Below, in pieces: positions 1 through 9,877 of a DNA stretch of 43,189 nucleotides (position 1 is the stretch's first letter; every line of letters starts with the position of its first letter). The position numbers and the translations under genes are program-made. Source of the stretch: Saprospiraceae bacterium (GTDB lineage Bacteria; Bacteroidota; Bacteroidia; Chitinophagales; Saprospiraceae); NCBI GenBank assembly GCA_020631405.1, contig JAHDHH010000029.1, forward strand, positions 1-43,189, in the 5' to 3' direction. The notes under the pieces are model-generated. The model made no database searches, had not been told where the DNA came from, and saw only the letters and a list, made by a program, of their open reading frames with translations.

Positions 1-244
1 AGGAGGTTTAGTGAATTTGTAGAATATCAGGTTCCTATTACTGCCAATACATCAGAGCATTCTTTTAGTAGAAATCTCAATTTTTCCAAACCCAACAAGC
101 AAGTTAAATGGCCATATTGTAATGTCTGAATTGAAATCGAACACTATAGACATCAGTAATCTTAAAGACGGATGTTATGTTGTCTACATAGTTGATGATC
201 AAGGGCAGGTTGGGGTTGAGCAATTTATAAAAGCAAAAGAGTAA
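1..244 (+). pseudogene. Decayed C-terminal end of a T9SS type A-sorted protein (partial)
   Basis: The frame ending at the TAA of 242-244 reads a typical T9SS type A sorting tail: an ISIFPNPTSK-like motif (about codons at 80-103), then LNGHIV, then IDISNLKDGCYVVYIVDD and a basic end (FIKAKE). This frame is closed by a TAG at 20-22. The upstream protein-like reading (EFVEYQVPITANTSEHSF) lies one frame over, in frame 1, so a one-base shift falls around 55-80. About 20 residues usually found between the FPNP motif and the D/L-NG-x-x-V strand are also missing. Known of the family: this domain is the C-terminal signal for export through the type IX system. Inference: the gene is broken by a frameshift and a small deletion, or the assembly has an error here. 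The rest of the gene is outside the window. Confidence 0.6.
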
Positions 245-293
245 ACTATAGCAGTCTAGTCAGCAGCATATATTAGTACTTTGACAAAAAGGA

Positions 294-339
294 AAGCGAG
301 TAAAAGAATAGAATTCTTTACTCGCTTGTTATTTTTTCT
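294..339 (+). terminator. Intrinsic terminator after the left-edge T9SS fragment
   Basis: An 11-bp perfect inverted repeat (AAGCGAGTAAA at 294-304 with its complement at 317-327) has a short loop that can pair further (GAAT/ATTC). On the plus strand it is followed by the T-rich run GTTATTTTTTCT. It lies 50 nt after the stop at 244 and would end that transcript. Confidence 0.75.
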
Positions 340-405
340 CGGGCCATTAATCAAAGCTCGAGGATAAAAAGGATTTTTGATTTACATCAAAAAACGAAAG
401 GACAT

Positions 406-468
406 CTATATGCCGCCATCATCGTCATCTCCAATAAATCCAAACATCATTAATATTTGATTCCACAT
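406..468 (-). CDS. Possible 20-residue acidic-tailed peptide (doubtful)
   Basis: An ATG at 468 opens a 20-codon frame ending TAG at 406. It reads MWNQILMMFGFIG, then four aspartates and GGI. A hydrophobic half is followed by an acidic cluster. No convincing promoter or ribosome binding site is visible, although the sequence just before the ATG is A-rich, as is usual in Bacteroidota. I do not recognise it and assign no function. Chance is a serious alternative for a frame this short. The rest of the 245-650 intergenic region holds only the two terminators and an imperfect inverted repeat at 551-585. Confidence 0.15.
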   Translation of the reverse strand: MWNQILMMFGFIGDDDDGGI

Positions 469-593
469 AATTACTTTATTTTATACTGGTTAACAATATT
501 GAGATAGCACTGCATCTACTACCTAAATATAGACAAATTTATGCTGGTTATATGTTAAGAACAATATGTTTTATCCCTTAACATACTTATACC

Positions 594-626
594 AACAAAA
601 AATGGGGTGACATCATCACCCCATTT
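594..626 (-). terminator. Intrinsic terminator of the aconitase gene
   Basis: An 11-bp perfect stem (AAATGGGGTGA, 600-610, pairing with 616-626) has a 5-nt loop. Read on the minus strand it runs into a run of six T followed by GTTGG. It lies 24 nt beyond the aconitase stop. Confidence 0.85.
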
Positions 627-650
627 CTACATTCTATATGTCTCTAAAGA

Positions 651-2933
651 TTAAGCTAGTCCTGCTGCTACATCTTTTCTAATCTTATTTAGAGCACTAC
701 CTGCTCTTACCCAATCGATCTGAGCTTGATTGTAGGTATGTGCCACTTTGAATTCATCATTAGTACCATCATGGTGATCTAATTTAATCGTCAAAGGAAC
801 TCCTGGAGCCATCTGATCGAAATCTTTGATCGTCACAATATCGTCTTGTCTAACTAGGTCATAATCTGATTTATCAACAAATGTAAGTGCTAGCATTCCC
901 TGCTTCTTCAAGTTAGTCTCATGGATTCTCGCGAATGACTTCACTATCACAGCGTTGACTCCTAAGAATCTTGGCTCCATCGCTGCATGCTCTCTTGATG
1001 ACCCTTCTCCTAAGTTCTCTTCACCGAATACAACAGTACCTATTCCCTTTGCTTGGTAAGCCTTAGCTGAGTCAGGTACAGGTACGTAATCATTATTCAC
1101 ATAATTAATTACGGAGTTTGCTTTATCATTGAAGTAATTGATCGCTCCAGTATAACAGTTCTCTGAGATGTTTTCTAAATGACCTCTATAGGTCAACCAT
1201 GGTCCTGCCATAGAGATGTGATCTGTTGTACACTTTCCTTTCACCTTGATCAATACCCTCATATCAGTCACATCATCTTGAGTAATAGGTTCAAATGGTG
1301 TAAGTGCCTGTATTCTATCAGATTTAGGATCTATGATTACATTGATTTTGCTACCATCTTCTGCAGGTGCATTGAACCCTCTGTCTTCTACTGCGAATCC
1401 ATTTGGCGGCAGTTCGAATCCAGTCGGTTCGTCAAATTTCACTTCCTCCCCTTTATTATTAGTCAAGGTATCAGTCATCGGATTGAAGTCCAATCTTCCC
1501 GCTATTGCAATCGCTGCTACTATCTCAGGTGATGCCACGAATGCATGAGTACTTGGATTCCCATCAGCTCTCTTAGAGAAGTTTCTATTGAATGAGTGTA
1601 TTATACTATTCTTAGGTGCATTCATTGGATCCTTATATCTAGCCCACTGGCCGATACATGGACCACATGCATTAGTAAATATCGTTGCATTCAGATCTTC
1701 AAATATCTTAAGGATACCATCTCTTTCAGTCGTAAATCTTACTTGCTCAGAGCCTGGATTTATACCAAATTCTGCCTTAGTCGTCAGACCTTTATCTACT
1801 GCCTGCTTAGCAATAGAAGCAGATCTTGAGAGATCTTCGTAGCTAGAGTTAGTACATGATCCGATCAATCCCCACTCAACATCTAGTGGCCAGTCGTTAG
1901 CTGTTGCTTTCTCAGTCATCTCACTACCTACTGCCGTAGATAAATCTGGGGTGAACGGTCCGTTGATTAATGGCTTTAATGTGTTTAAGTCAATTTCTAT
2001 GACTTGGTCGAAGTATTTCTCTGGGTCTGCGTAACACTCTGGATCTGCAGTCAAATGCTCTTTTACGGCATTAGCTGCATCTGCGATATCTGCTCTGTCA
2101 GTTGCTCTAAGGTATCTATCCATACTCTCATCATAGCCAAATGTAGAAGTCGTTGCCCCTATCTCAGCTCCCATGTTACAGATTGTACCCTTACCTGTAC
2201 AACTTAAATTAATCGCTCCTTCACCGAAGTATTCTACGATAGCTCCTGTTCCACCTTTTACGGTGAGGATATCTGCTACTCTAAGGATCACATCCTTTGG
2301 TGATGACCATCCTGATAATTTACCAGTGAGTTTTACACCAATAAGTTTAGGATTTTTGAGCTCCCAAGGCATCCCTGCCATGACATCTACCGCATCTGCT
2401 CCACCTACACCAATCGCTACCATACCTAGACCACCTGCGTTCACAGTATGGCTATCAGTACCGATCATCATTCCTCCTGGAAATGCATAATTTTCCAATA
2501 CTACTTGGTGGATGATACCTGCACCTGGCTTCCAAAATCCGATACCGTACTTATTTGAAACAGATTCTAAGAAGTTGAACACTTCATTACTTGTATTCAA
2601 TGCATTTTGAAGATCAACATCTGCGCCAATCTTCGCTTGGATTAAGTGGTCACAGTGTACTGTCGAAGGTACCGCTACCTTGCTCTTACCTGCCATCATA
2701 AATTGTAATAAAGCCATCTGAGCTGTAGCATCCTGCATAGCAACTCTATCTGGAGCAAACATCACATAATCTTTACCTCTACCATAATCCTGAAGAGGGC
2801 TCTCTTCATGGAGGTGAGAATATAAAATCTTCTCTGAAAGAGTAAGTGGTCTTCCAAGTGCTGTTCTCGCTTTAGCTACGTTACTCGCTAATGAGTCGTA
2901 GTGTTTTTTGATCATTTCAATATCAAAAGCCAT
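651..2933 (-). CDS. acn: Aconitate hydratase (mitochondrial type)
   Basis: Catalyses citrate to isocitrate via cis-aconitate in the TCA cycle, in the cytoplasm, using a [4Fe-4S] cluster. The 760-residue protein matches the length of mitochondrial-type aconitases rather than the roughly 890-residue AcnA/IRP type. The three cluster cysteines are visible: Cys360 in GSCTNSS, and Cys423 and Cys426 in [10 protein letters not shown]. The substrate-binding motif [14 protein letters not shown] lies near residues 158-171. The C-terminal swivel domain has the [10 protein letters not shown] motif (about 640-650). The ATG at 2933 is preceded by a 45-nt leader and a recognisable promoter, and the gene ends in its own terminator, so it appears monocistronic. 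Certain for the enzyme; the symbol is by analogy. Confidence 0.97.
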   Translation of the reverse strand: MAFDIEMIKKHYDSLASNVAKARTALGRPLTLSEKILYSHLHEESPLQDYGRGKDYVMFAPDRVAMQDATAQMALLQFMMAGKSKVAVPSTVHCDHLIQAKIGADVDLQNALNTSNEVFNFLESVSNKYGIGFWKPGAGIIHQVVLENYAFPGGMMIGTDSHTVNAGGLGMVAIGVGGADAVDVMAGMPWELKNPKLIGVKLTGKLSGWSSPKDVILRVADILTVKGGTGAIVEYFGEGAINLSCTGKGTICNMGAEIGATTSTFGYDESMDRYLRATDRADIADAANAVKEHLTADPECYADPEKYFDQVIEIDLNTLKPLINGPFTPDLSTAVGSEMTEKATANDWPLDVEWGLIGSCTNSSYEDLSRSASIAKQAVDKGLTTKAEFGINPGSEQVRFTTERDGILKIFEDLNATIFTNACGPCIGQWARYKDPMNAPKNSIIHSFNRNFSKRADGNPSTHAFVASPEIVAAIAIAGRLDFNPMTDTLTNNKGEEVKFDEPTGFELPPNGFAVEDRGFNAPAEDGSKINVIIDPKSDRIQALTPFEPITQDDVTDMRVLIKVKGKCTTDHISMAGPWLTYRGHLENISENCYTGAINYFNDKANSVINYVNNDYVPVPDSAKAYQAKGIGTVVFGEENLGEGSSREHAAMEPRFLGVNAVIVKSFARIHETNLKKQGMLALTFVDKSDYDLVRQDDIVTIKDFDQMAPGVPLTIKLDHHDGTNDEFKVAHTYNQAQIDWVRAGSALNKIRKDVAAGLA

Positions 2934-2986
2934 TAATCTTCAATTTATGATGTGACAAAATGCCTCAGGCAAGGCTTAAAAGAGTG

Positions 2987-3016
2987 CAAAGATAAGCAAG
3001 TCTTGGGTATTAATAA
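2987..3016 (-). promoter_or_regulatory. Bacteroidota-type promoter for aconitase
   Basis: The minus strand has TATCTTTG (2987-2994), a full match to the -7 consensus TAnnTTTG. A TTA at 3014-3016 is in the -33 position with a 19-nt spacer, one base off the TTG consensus. The predicted leader is about 45 nt. Sequence match only. Confidence 0.5.
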
Positions 3017-3159
3017 AGTACTTGTTTTAGAATGGGAAAAAGACCTTTATTTCGTTTTGTCTTTCTACCTTTTCTAGGCTGTTCTGTAGAACATTGCATT
3101 TAGAAGGCTTGTGAAGCCATTTTCCATAGGTTCGATAAGCATATTTATGCTGAAACAAG

Positions 3160-3196
3160 AAGAACACAGGGCCATGTAAGGTTTCAAAGCCCTGTA
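3160..3196 (-). terminator. Weak terminator after the giant type B-sorted protein
   Basis: A 7-bp GC-rich stem (ACAGGGC at 3166-3172 with GCCCTGT at 3189-3195) has a 16-nt loop. On the minus strand it leads into TGTTCTTCTTGTTTC, a pyrimidine-rich but broken T tract. It lies 16 nt past the stop codon at 3212. The 278-nt gap to aconitase otherwise shows only the aconitase promoter. Confidence 0.4.
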
Positions 3197-3211
3197 TTCC
3201 ATCCAATGATA

Positions 3212-6200
3212 TTATCTGAATAGAGTGATATCTCCTGTAAATCTCAACTCTTCACCACTAAGGAACTCTACAACTCCTGTATAAATATAGACTCCTTGTT
3301 GTAGCGGTTCTCCATTGTTGGTTCCATCCCACTTGGCTGCAGTATCAGTTGGCAGGACATCACTTACGTGAAATACTTGATTGCCCCACCTATCATAAAC
3401 TGCTAAGTCCACAAGACTAGCTATTTCTACATTGGAGAATATACTGAATGTATTGTTTGGCTCTTGGCCATCTGGTCTAAAGATATTTGGCGTAAATACC
3501 CTCTCAACATCTACTTGTACATCCTTACAAATAGTTGTCGGACAATCTTCTGAAATGTATGCTGTTACACATAATTCCCCAGCACTAAAGAATGCAAACA
3601 TTGCTGGATTACCTAAATGAGTTTCTCCATTGACAGTCCAGACTACCGAATCCAAAGCATAATTAGACGTAACACTATATTCGTTGACCACTCCAGCAAA
3701 TTCTAACGTGTCACCAATCATTTCTAGAGTTATTGCTTCTTGCTCTACGAACGAAAATGCCGCAGTACTTGCACACTCACCACTCACAAGAGCTTCCACT
3801 ACATAATCTCCATTGCTTACTGGAACATTTGATACTTGACTCAATGGACTTCCGTTAAGAGAAAATACAACATCGTCTGAGCTGTCTGCATTGATAATAG
3901 TAAACATTGCTTGATCAGTTCCAGGGCAAGGAATGTCTAACTCCACTTGAATGTCAAGTACTTCTACAAAATCAACTAAGTACTCTTCGCTATAGGTACA
4001 CCCAGCAAATGCTATCGTTGCAGTATAAGTTTGACTACCTAGTTGTATTGCGTCAGGTGCAAGCGTAATCAATCCTTGACTATCGACACCAGGTCCAGAC
4101 CATTGTACATTAGTGGTTTCGTCTACTCCATCAATGCTAGCTGATAACTGTGAAGTGATTTGACTACCATCAACACAGATTAGGTCAGTAGGTCCATCGA
4201 CTAAAAAGTCGATCACTGGGCAAGGATCAGTCATACATTGGAAGGTAAATAAATCGTCACAGCCACAATCAGAAATATAGTTGATCTCTACCTCTACGAG
4301 AGTATTAGCTTGTAAGTCTATCAGTGGGATCTGATTACTGCTGATATCTCCAGTGTACAAGACTCCATCTAACAAGACATCAACCCTACCTCCACAATCT
4401 GGAATATCTAGATTCCAAGACACATTGATATTATCTAATCCTGCATCACAAAGGTCTTGGAAATTGAGGTCCGGACAAGGGTCCGTAGAGCATGCTATTG
4501 TAGTTGATTTATCACTACAGCCACACTCTGATGTATTGATTACTTCAATGGTATAATCAGTACCTGCATCCAAGTCTGTGAGGTCAATAGAGCCCGTTGT
4601 GATATCCCCAGTATAAGCCACCCCATCTAATAATACACTCAGGTCACCTTCACAGTCAGTCTGTACCGCAGCAAAGTCTATTGTAATATTATCCAATCCA
4701 GCATTACAATCTACAGTTGGAGTCCTTAATGAGTCTAAGACTGTGACTGAAAGTGGGAATGTTTCCATGCCACAATCAGTATTGCCCGTCACAAAGTCAA
4801 AATCAAACATCCCTGGAGCATTAAAACTAATGGTTGGTGACTGCTCGTTGTCTATAATCAACCCATTGCCATTCCAAGCAAAATTGAAATCACCTAGTGC
4901 ATCACCTATGTATGTCAGTGTCAATTCATCTTCTATACACACTATGGGCTCGTAATCAAAACTAGCCTCAGGAATAGTGATCAATGTGATGGTCGTCGAC
5001 ATTGGGTAAGGGCACATGCCTTTAGACACCATAGCTTCTATTGTAATTGTACCATCACTTAATCCTGCTGGATTAAACGTATTTCCAGTTACTCCATCTC
5101 CAACAAATTCAATAGTATAATCATCTAAATTAGTTGCGCTACTTACTGATAGGTTCAACAATGGTTGCGTGCCTAACAGTTTTCTACAAATGGTTTCACC
5201 TGCTTGATCTATTTGGTATGTCACCGCAGGGCAAGCATCTGTCCTACAAGTTAAGATGTTACTTTTAGCAGGACAGATACAATCTAGACTTTCATTAGTC
5301 ACTTCTATTGTTACATCTGTTTCTGGCGGAAGGTTGTTGACTACATAGCCAGCATCATCTTGGTTAGCGACTACCATGCCGTTGACCAGGATTTGGAAGT
5401 ATTGGTCACAACCACCTAGTTGGTCTATCCAAGAAAATACTATTGAGTCTACATCAACCTGACAAGACAAGTTAGGCGTGATTAGAGAATCGAATACTTC
5501 GACCATTGCGATAGTTTCATTTGCATTGCAATTTGCTGTCAAGGCATCCAATGTCAAAGTATAATTACCTGGGATGTCGAAGTCTATAGCTTGATTCACA
5601 GCACCAGTAAAAGTCCTAGCATCTGATAGCATCCAATCGTAAGTATAATTTCCATTGATATCTCCTGTATAGTCAACCTGCCAAGTATCGGTGATACAAA
5701 TCTTATCCGGACTATTCAATACAAGGTTTGGCACTCGTTCTATATTAACTGTAAAGTTGTCATTAAACTTACAGTTATCATCTTCTAGTTCTAATTCAAT
5801 TAAATGGTTTCCTTCTGTTGCTGTAATTGGATCAAACATACCATCAGCTGATATGACACCATCGACTATAATTGTCAAGGTTTCTGAACCAGACAAGAGG
5901 CTCGCATCATAGGTACCTTGAATATTTAAGACCTGAGTAGTGGCATCCACACAGAGAATTAAGTCATCATAATTTGCTTCTAATGTTACTGCTGGACAAT
6001 CCACAGATATACAGGTGATTGTATCAATTACATTCTTACAAGCATTATTGCTAAAGCCTTCTACTGTGAAAAAGACTTCTGTAAGTGGTTGTAACCCATC
6101 TATCATATGAGTATTACTGTTTGTGTTGACACTGGTATTACCAATAGTAATATCATAGTTGTCAAATCCTATATCAGCATTCCAACTGATTTCAATGCTA

Positions 6201-9061
6201 CTAGATGTTGTCTGCGGAGAACATGTTACTGAAAGCAGTGGTAGTTCCTCAACCTCAACTGTAGCTGCTTGAGGTATTACTCCACAACCTGCAGCATATA
6301 TCTCTGACGTTATATTTTTTGTACCTGGTGTATCCCAAAAGACTAATACTTCAGTATCTGTGGCCGAGACAATCGTGGCCCCATTAGTTTGAAGTGTAGG
6401 GATGATTGTACCATCATAATCTCCCTCAAACATGATCATAGTAGTATCTCCTTTACAAACTACCAAGTCCATTACACCCATTGTGAAGGTAGGCAGCTGA
6501 GTCACAATAATTGAGTCAAAGGCTAATTGTCTACATCCATTGTCAAGAGCATACTGGTAGGTAATATAATGCGTACCAACACCTGCTGCAGTCGCATCTA
6601 CATTTCCATCTGATGCTATACCTGGACTACCACTTGAATATGTACCTGTAGCGGTTGCTTGACCATTTGTAATGTTCTCAGAGAATGCTGCAGTAGTTAC
6701 AGATTGTCCAAGACAAACCGTATCCTGAAAAGGATTAATCAAGGCAATACTGATATCATCTGGACAAACTATGGTCTCACATAGAGAAGAGGCACCTATA
6801 ATCTGTGTACAATAAAGCCCATTAGGTCCTACTGCTTCAATCGTAAACTCTGCTGTGTCCCCTTGAGAAAGTCCATTGACAATAATTTGATTGTTGTCCG
6901 GGTCAAAATTGACAGATGAAACACCTCCAGTGATGATATTCTGAGCGATGATGTTATAACTTGTAGCGCCAGGCACATCATTCCAAATAAAGACAAGAGA
7001 GTCCTGATCTGGTATACAAGTAATGGCGCCAAATATTGGGTCAATGGTAAATTCAATTGTCTCCATATTAGAATAACTCTGACATCCAGTAGCGTAGGTA
7101 ACTGAGACTGAAACTGTCTTATCATCTATCTCTCCTGGCCAATCCAAAGTGAATGGTCCTACAGTATTCTCATTACCCACAAAGTTTGGTGCATTGGCTC
7201 CGTCAAAGTCCCAAACTATTGTTTGGAAACTTGGGTCAACACCCATTGCCTGTACTGTAAATGTGCCGTCAGGACAGGCTACACCAGTAATATCTATCAT
7301 TGGGATATCTGTGGATGCTATTGAGACAGGATTACAAACATTGGTGCTACCACATATATTGACAACCTCATAACAGACATCACCACCTATCGAATTAGTG
7401 AAATCTAACTCTACATTTGGTGTAGTAATGTCCCCACCCGTTAACACTACGTCTGCCGGAATAGTCCAATTTATGGTAAAGTCTGATTCATTTCCAACAT
7501 AACCAATTACATCCAAGCTGTAATTGATGTTAGATAAGTTCTCTGGGCAAAGCACTTCAGGAAAGTCAACTATTGCTACTGCTGGAGTAAAGTCTTGAGT
7601 CTCTACATCTTGACCAGGATCTGAGAAATTATCACAAACTACCCCATCTACCTCAATCTCATATACAACATGCCAATTACCTGATTGATTGGTATTCCAT
7701 GTCAACGCATTGTCGGATCCTAAAACAAAAACATTATTTCTTTCCCAATACCAAGTGGCAGTGCCGCCTAAGTCAAAGATGTTAGTTGGTTCTACAACTA
7801 AATTAAAGGTCAAATCTATTGTACCATCAGGTAAACATGCTCCTACAACCACTGTCTCCACACTTATAGGATATGCTGTAAGGATAATTGTACTATCACA
7901 TCCATTCACTCCATCTATTAGTGATTGAAATTCGTATTCAAATTCATCAATATTAAATTGAATACCTCCAACCTCTATTGAAGTGCCATCGCAGAAAAAT
8001 CTTGTAATCTCCTCTGGAGGCGAAAGGAGTAGGTCATTGGCTGTCACAGATTGCTCCCATTCGCAACCGTAGCTATTGCTAGCTGTTACAGTCGTTACAC
8101 CTGATTGAGTAATGTCATTACCTTGCCAACCTGAAGAACCATAAGATAATCCACTATCCCCATTAGGGTCTTGACCAGATGGTTCTACTAACGCTGGGTA
8201 CTCATTTTCGCATACGTCAATGGGAAGAAATGTCTCGTCTTGTATTTCAATAACAGTAAGTGTTTTGCAAGTTTCGAAATTTGTATCACAAAAATTGGCC
8301 GCATCCACACAAAGCTCATAGACATTTGCTACTGGAAAATCCAATTGAATAGAACTAACTCCAGAAAAGGTAAAACTAGAAAAGTTAGGTAATGGTGGAC
8401 TAATTGACCAATTATATTCTATAGAGAGATCAAAATTATCAATGCTAAAGGTAAGGTCTTCAGATCCTGCACATATTTCGTCACAGGGTGCATCGTCACA
8501 AAGTATACCTGTTCCTAGGTCCAAAAATTCTGGAACTTGTGTCTCATCTCCACCAGATAAAATCCTAATTACATAATCACAAACACTCCCCGCACATCCA
8601 TCCAAGAACATATAGTAATCATCGCCTACTGTCAAGTTTGTGATGGTGAATGGGTAGGTACCACTCTCTTCATCAGTACAGTTGGGTTGACAATATGCAT
8701 TGGTAGAATAAGAACAATCGGTGTAGATTCCAAATTGAATCCCCTGACATATCCCACTTGGAGCATTACAAGGTTCTTCTGTACAATTAGTCGTTGTCAA
8801 TTCTATCTCAAGGGTGGTGGAACCTGCTATAAATCCAAACCATGATAAGTTATGTGCACCTCCTCCATTTGGGGTTTGACATAATGGGGTTGGTGGGACT
8901 CCTTGAATATCATCGAACATGGTTGCTGGATATCCGTTTAGGTCATCAAGGCTACAAAATAAGTCAAAACTAGCCTCGTCACAAGTTGGATATTGTTGTT
9001 GACTATTAACTATAATACACATTGCCATAAGGATAGCAATCCAGGTAATTTTGAGTTTCAT
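3212..9061 (-). CDS. Giant secreted multidomain protein with T9SS type B (gliding-motility-associated) C-terminal domain
   Basis: A 1949-residue extracellular protein. The start chosen is the ATG at 9061, which opens a clean signal peptide (MKLKITWIAILMAMCI, cleavage near Ser20-Gln). A longer frame with 30 more codons would overlap the upstream gene and bury the signal peptide. The N-terminus (CDEASFDLFCSLDDLNGYP) has the Cys-rich opening common in Saprospiraceae surface proteins. The middle is a long chain of PKD/SprB-like and fibronectin-III-like modules, several joined by a Cys-x-x-x-x-Cys-Pro element such as CSTDPCP or CMTDPCP. The last 95 residues (about 1855-1949) form the type B sorting domain, with VFTPNIFRPDG, VYDRWGNQVF, WDGTNNGEPLQQGVYIY and a final ITLFR. 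Likely a surface adhesin or matrix protein exported by the type IX system; the ligand is unknown. It lies 31 nt after the TIGR02757 gene and may share its transcript. Confidence 0.85.
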   Translation of the reverse strand: MKLKITWIAILMAMCIIVNSQQQYPTCDEASFDLFCSLDDLNGYPATMFDDIQGVPPTPLCQTPNGGGAHNLSWFGFIAGSTTLEIELTTTNCTEEPCNAPSGICQGIQFGIYTDCSYSTNAYCQPNCTDEESGTYPFTITNLTVGDDYYMFLDGCAGSVCDYVIRILSGGDETQVPEFLDLGTGILCDDAPCDEICAGSEDLTFSIDNFDLSIEYNWSISPPLPNFSSFTFSGVSSIQLDFPVANVYELCVDAANFCDTNFETCKTLTVIEIQDETFLPIDVCENEYPALVEPSGQDPNGDSGLSYGSSGWQGNDITQSGVTTVTASNSYGCEWEQSVTANDLLLSPPEEITRFFCDGTSIEVGGIQFNIDEFEYEFQSLIDGVNGCDSTIILTAYPISVETVVVGACLPDGTIDLTFNLVVEPTNIFDLGGTATWYWERNNVFVLGSDNALTWNTNQSGNWHVVYEIEVDGVVCDNFSDPGQDVETQDFTPAVAIVDFPEVLCPENLSNINYSLDVIGYVGNESDFTINWTIPADVVLTGGDITTPNVELDFTNSIGGDVCYEVVNICGSTNVCNPVSIASTDIPMIDITGVACPDGTFTVQAMGVDPSFQTIVWDFDGANAPNFVGNENTVGPFTLDWPGEIDDKTVSVSVTYATGCQSYSNMETIEFTIDPIFGAITCIPDQDSLVFIWNDVPGATSYNIIAQNIITGGVSSVNFDPDNNQIIVNGLSQGDTAEFTIEAVGPNGLYCTQIIGASSLCETIVCPDDISIALINPFQDTVCLGQSVTTAAFSENITNGQATATGTYSSGSPGIASDGNVDATAAGVGTHYITYQYALDNGCRQLAFDSIIVTQLPTFTMGVMDLVVCKGDTTMIMFEGDYDGTIIPTLQTNGATIVSATDTEVLVFWDTPGTKNITSEIYAAGCGVIPQAATVEVEELPLLSVTCSPQTTSSSIEISWNADIGFDNYDITIGNTSVNTNSNTHMIDGLQPLTEVFFTVEGFSNNACKNVIDTITCISVDCPAVTLEANYDDLILCVDATTQVLNIQGTYDASLLSGSETLTIIVDGVISADGMFDPITATEGNHLIELELEDDNCKFNDNFTVNIERVPNLVLNSPDKICITDTWQVDYTGDINGNYTYDWMLSDARTFTGAVNQAIDFDIPGNYTLTLDALTANCNANETIAMVEVFDSLITPNLSCQVDVDSIVFSWIDQLGGCDQYFQILVNGMVVANQDDAGYVVNNLPPETDVTIEVTNESLDCICPAKSNILTCRTDACPAVTYQIDQAGETICRKLLGTQPLLNLSVSSATNLDDYTIEFVGDGVTGNTFNPAGLSDGTITIEAMVSKGMCPYPMSTTITLITIPEASFDYEPIVCIEDELTLTYIGDALGDFNFAWNGNGLIIDNEQSPTISFNAPGMFDFDFVTGNTDCGMETFPLSVTVLDSLRTPTVDCNAGLDNITIDFAAVQTDCEGDLSVLLDGVAYTGDITTGSIDLTDLDAGTDYTIEVINTSECGCSDKSTTIACSTDPCPDLNFQDLCDAGLDNINVSWNLDIPDCGGRVDVLLDGVLYTGDISSNQIPLIDLQANTLVEVEINYISDCGCDDLFTFQCMTDPCPVIDFLVDGPTDLICVDGSQITSQLSASIDGVDETTNVQWSGPGVDSQGLITLAPDAIQLGSQTYTATIAFAGCTYSEEYLVDFVEVLDIQVELDIPCPGTDQAMFTIINADSSDDVVFSLNGSPLSQVSNVPVSNGDYVVEALVSGECASTAAFSFVEQEAITLEMIGDTLEFAGVVNEYSVTSNYALDSVVWTVNGETHLGNPAMFAFFSAGELCVTAYISEDCPTTICKDVQVDVERVFTPNIFRPDGQEPNNTFSIFSNVEIASLVDLAVYDRWGNQVFHVSDVLPTDTAAKWDGTNNGEPLQQGVYIYTGVVEFLSGEELRFTGDITLFR

Positions 9062-9092
9062 ACTGTTGTTTTTGAACGGGAGAACAATAAAG

Positions 9093-9872
9093 CTAATGAA
9101 TACTCTGCAAATTATCCGAATACCTGGAGTAAATAAATAGCGAGTAATCATACTTTACTGGATCTGAGGTATCTAATACCTTAAGATAATCTGTAACTTC
9201 TTGTGCCAGCTTCCAATTGACTTGAGACTTAGTTGTCATCTGTAGGGCCTGAACGGTGTTCATGACATGGACATCTAGTGGGATAATGAGGTCTGCCTTT
9301 TCTATGCGATTCCAAACTCCTAGGTCACCAGACTTGGGATCTTTCCTGACCATCCATTTTAAGAACAAATTGATACGCTTGCATGCTGATTGTTTTGCTG
9401 GTGTGGCAATGTGTTTCTTTGTTCGATGTGGTGCAAATTCGTGGTCAAAAAACTGGTTGTGAAAAGCCTCCAACGATTGCTTTGCTGAGAATTCCCCATT
9501 CACCAAGAAGGCATCCTCTAGTGAGTCATGTGTATTATAATATTGATGGAAATATTCTAGAAAGTAGAGTGTATCGGTATAGTTGAACGTCCTATGCTTA
9601 AATGCCGCAAAGGACTTCCGTTTTTCATCTGCGAGATTGACAATAAATTCATATGGACTTTCGCCCATAAGGGCAAACAGTGCTTTTGCCTTGTTGATAA
9701 TAGTCTTCCTCTGACCCCATGCAAGCATCGCTGTCCAAAAGGCCACTATCTCAATGTCTTGAAGTTTAGTATACTGATGTGGAATCTGTACTGGGTCGTC
9801 TTCGAGAAACGGCACATTGATATCAGAGTAATAAAGATGGTCCAGGAGTTGTTTTACCTGCGATTGATCCAT
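9093..9872 (-). CDS. TIGR02757/DUF2400 family protein
   Basis: A 259-residue soluble protein with no signal peptide or membrane segment. I recognise the family from the order of conserved stretches: DPVQIPHQY near residue 26, EIVAFWTAMLAWGQRKTI (41-58), SPYEF (72), FKHRTFN (91-97), KRINLFLKWMVRKD (165-178), the segment LIIPLDVHVMNT (195-206), and DPVKYDYSLF near the end. The biochemical role is not established as far as I know. Arg-Lys-Asp and Asp-x-His patterns recall helix-hairpin-helix DNA glycosylase-like folds, but that is only an impression. The start ATG at 9872 lies 5 nt past the infB stop, which implies co-transcription with infB. The tail after KYDYSLF is longer than usual, with about 14 extra residues. 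Confidence 0.85.
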   Translation of the reverse strand: MDQSQVKQLLDHLYYSDINVPFLEDDPVQIPHQYTKLQDIEIVAFWTAMLAWGQRKTIINKAKALFALMGESPYEFIVNLADEKRKSFAAFKHRTFNYTDTLYFLEYFHQYYNTHDSLEDAFLVNGEFSAKQSLEAFHNQFFDHEFAPHRTKKHIATPAKQSACKRINLFLKWMVRKDPKSGDLGVWNRIEKADLIIPLDVHVMNTVQALQMTTKSQVNWKLAQEVTDYLKVLDTSDPVKYDYSLFIYSRYSDNLQSIH

Positions 9873-9877
9873 CTAGA

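Noticed and set aside
1179-2490. Several plus-strand frames opposite aconitase
   Set aside because: The minus strand encodes a full conserved enzyme here; the antisense frames show no family features.
9062-9151. Thirty extra codons at the start of the giant type B-sorted protein
   Set aside because: They overlap the end of the TIGR02757 gene and would hide the signal peptide, which begins at the ATG of 9061.
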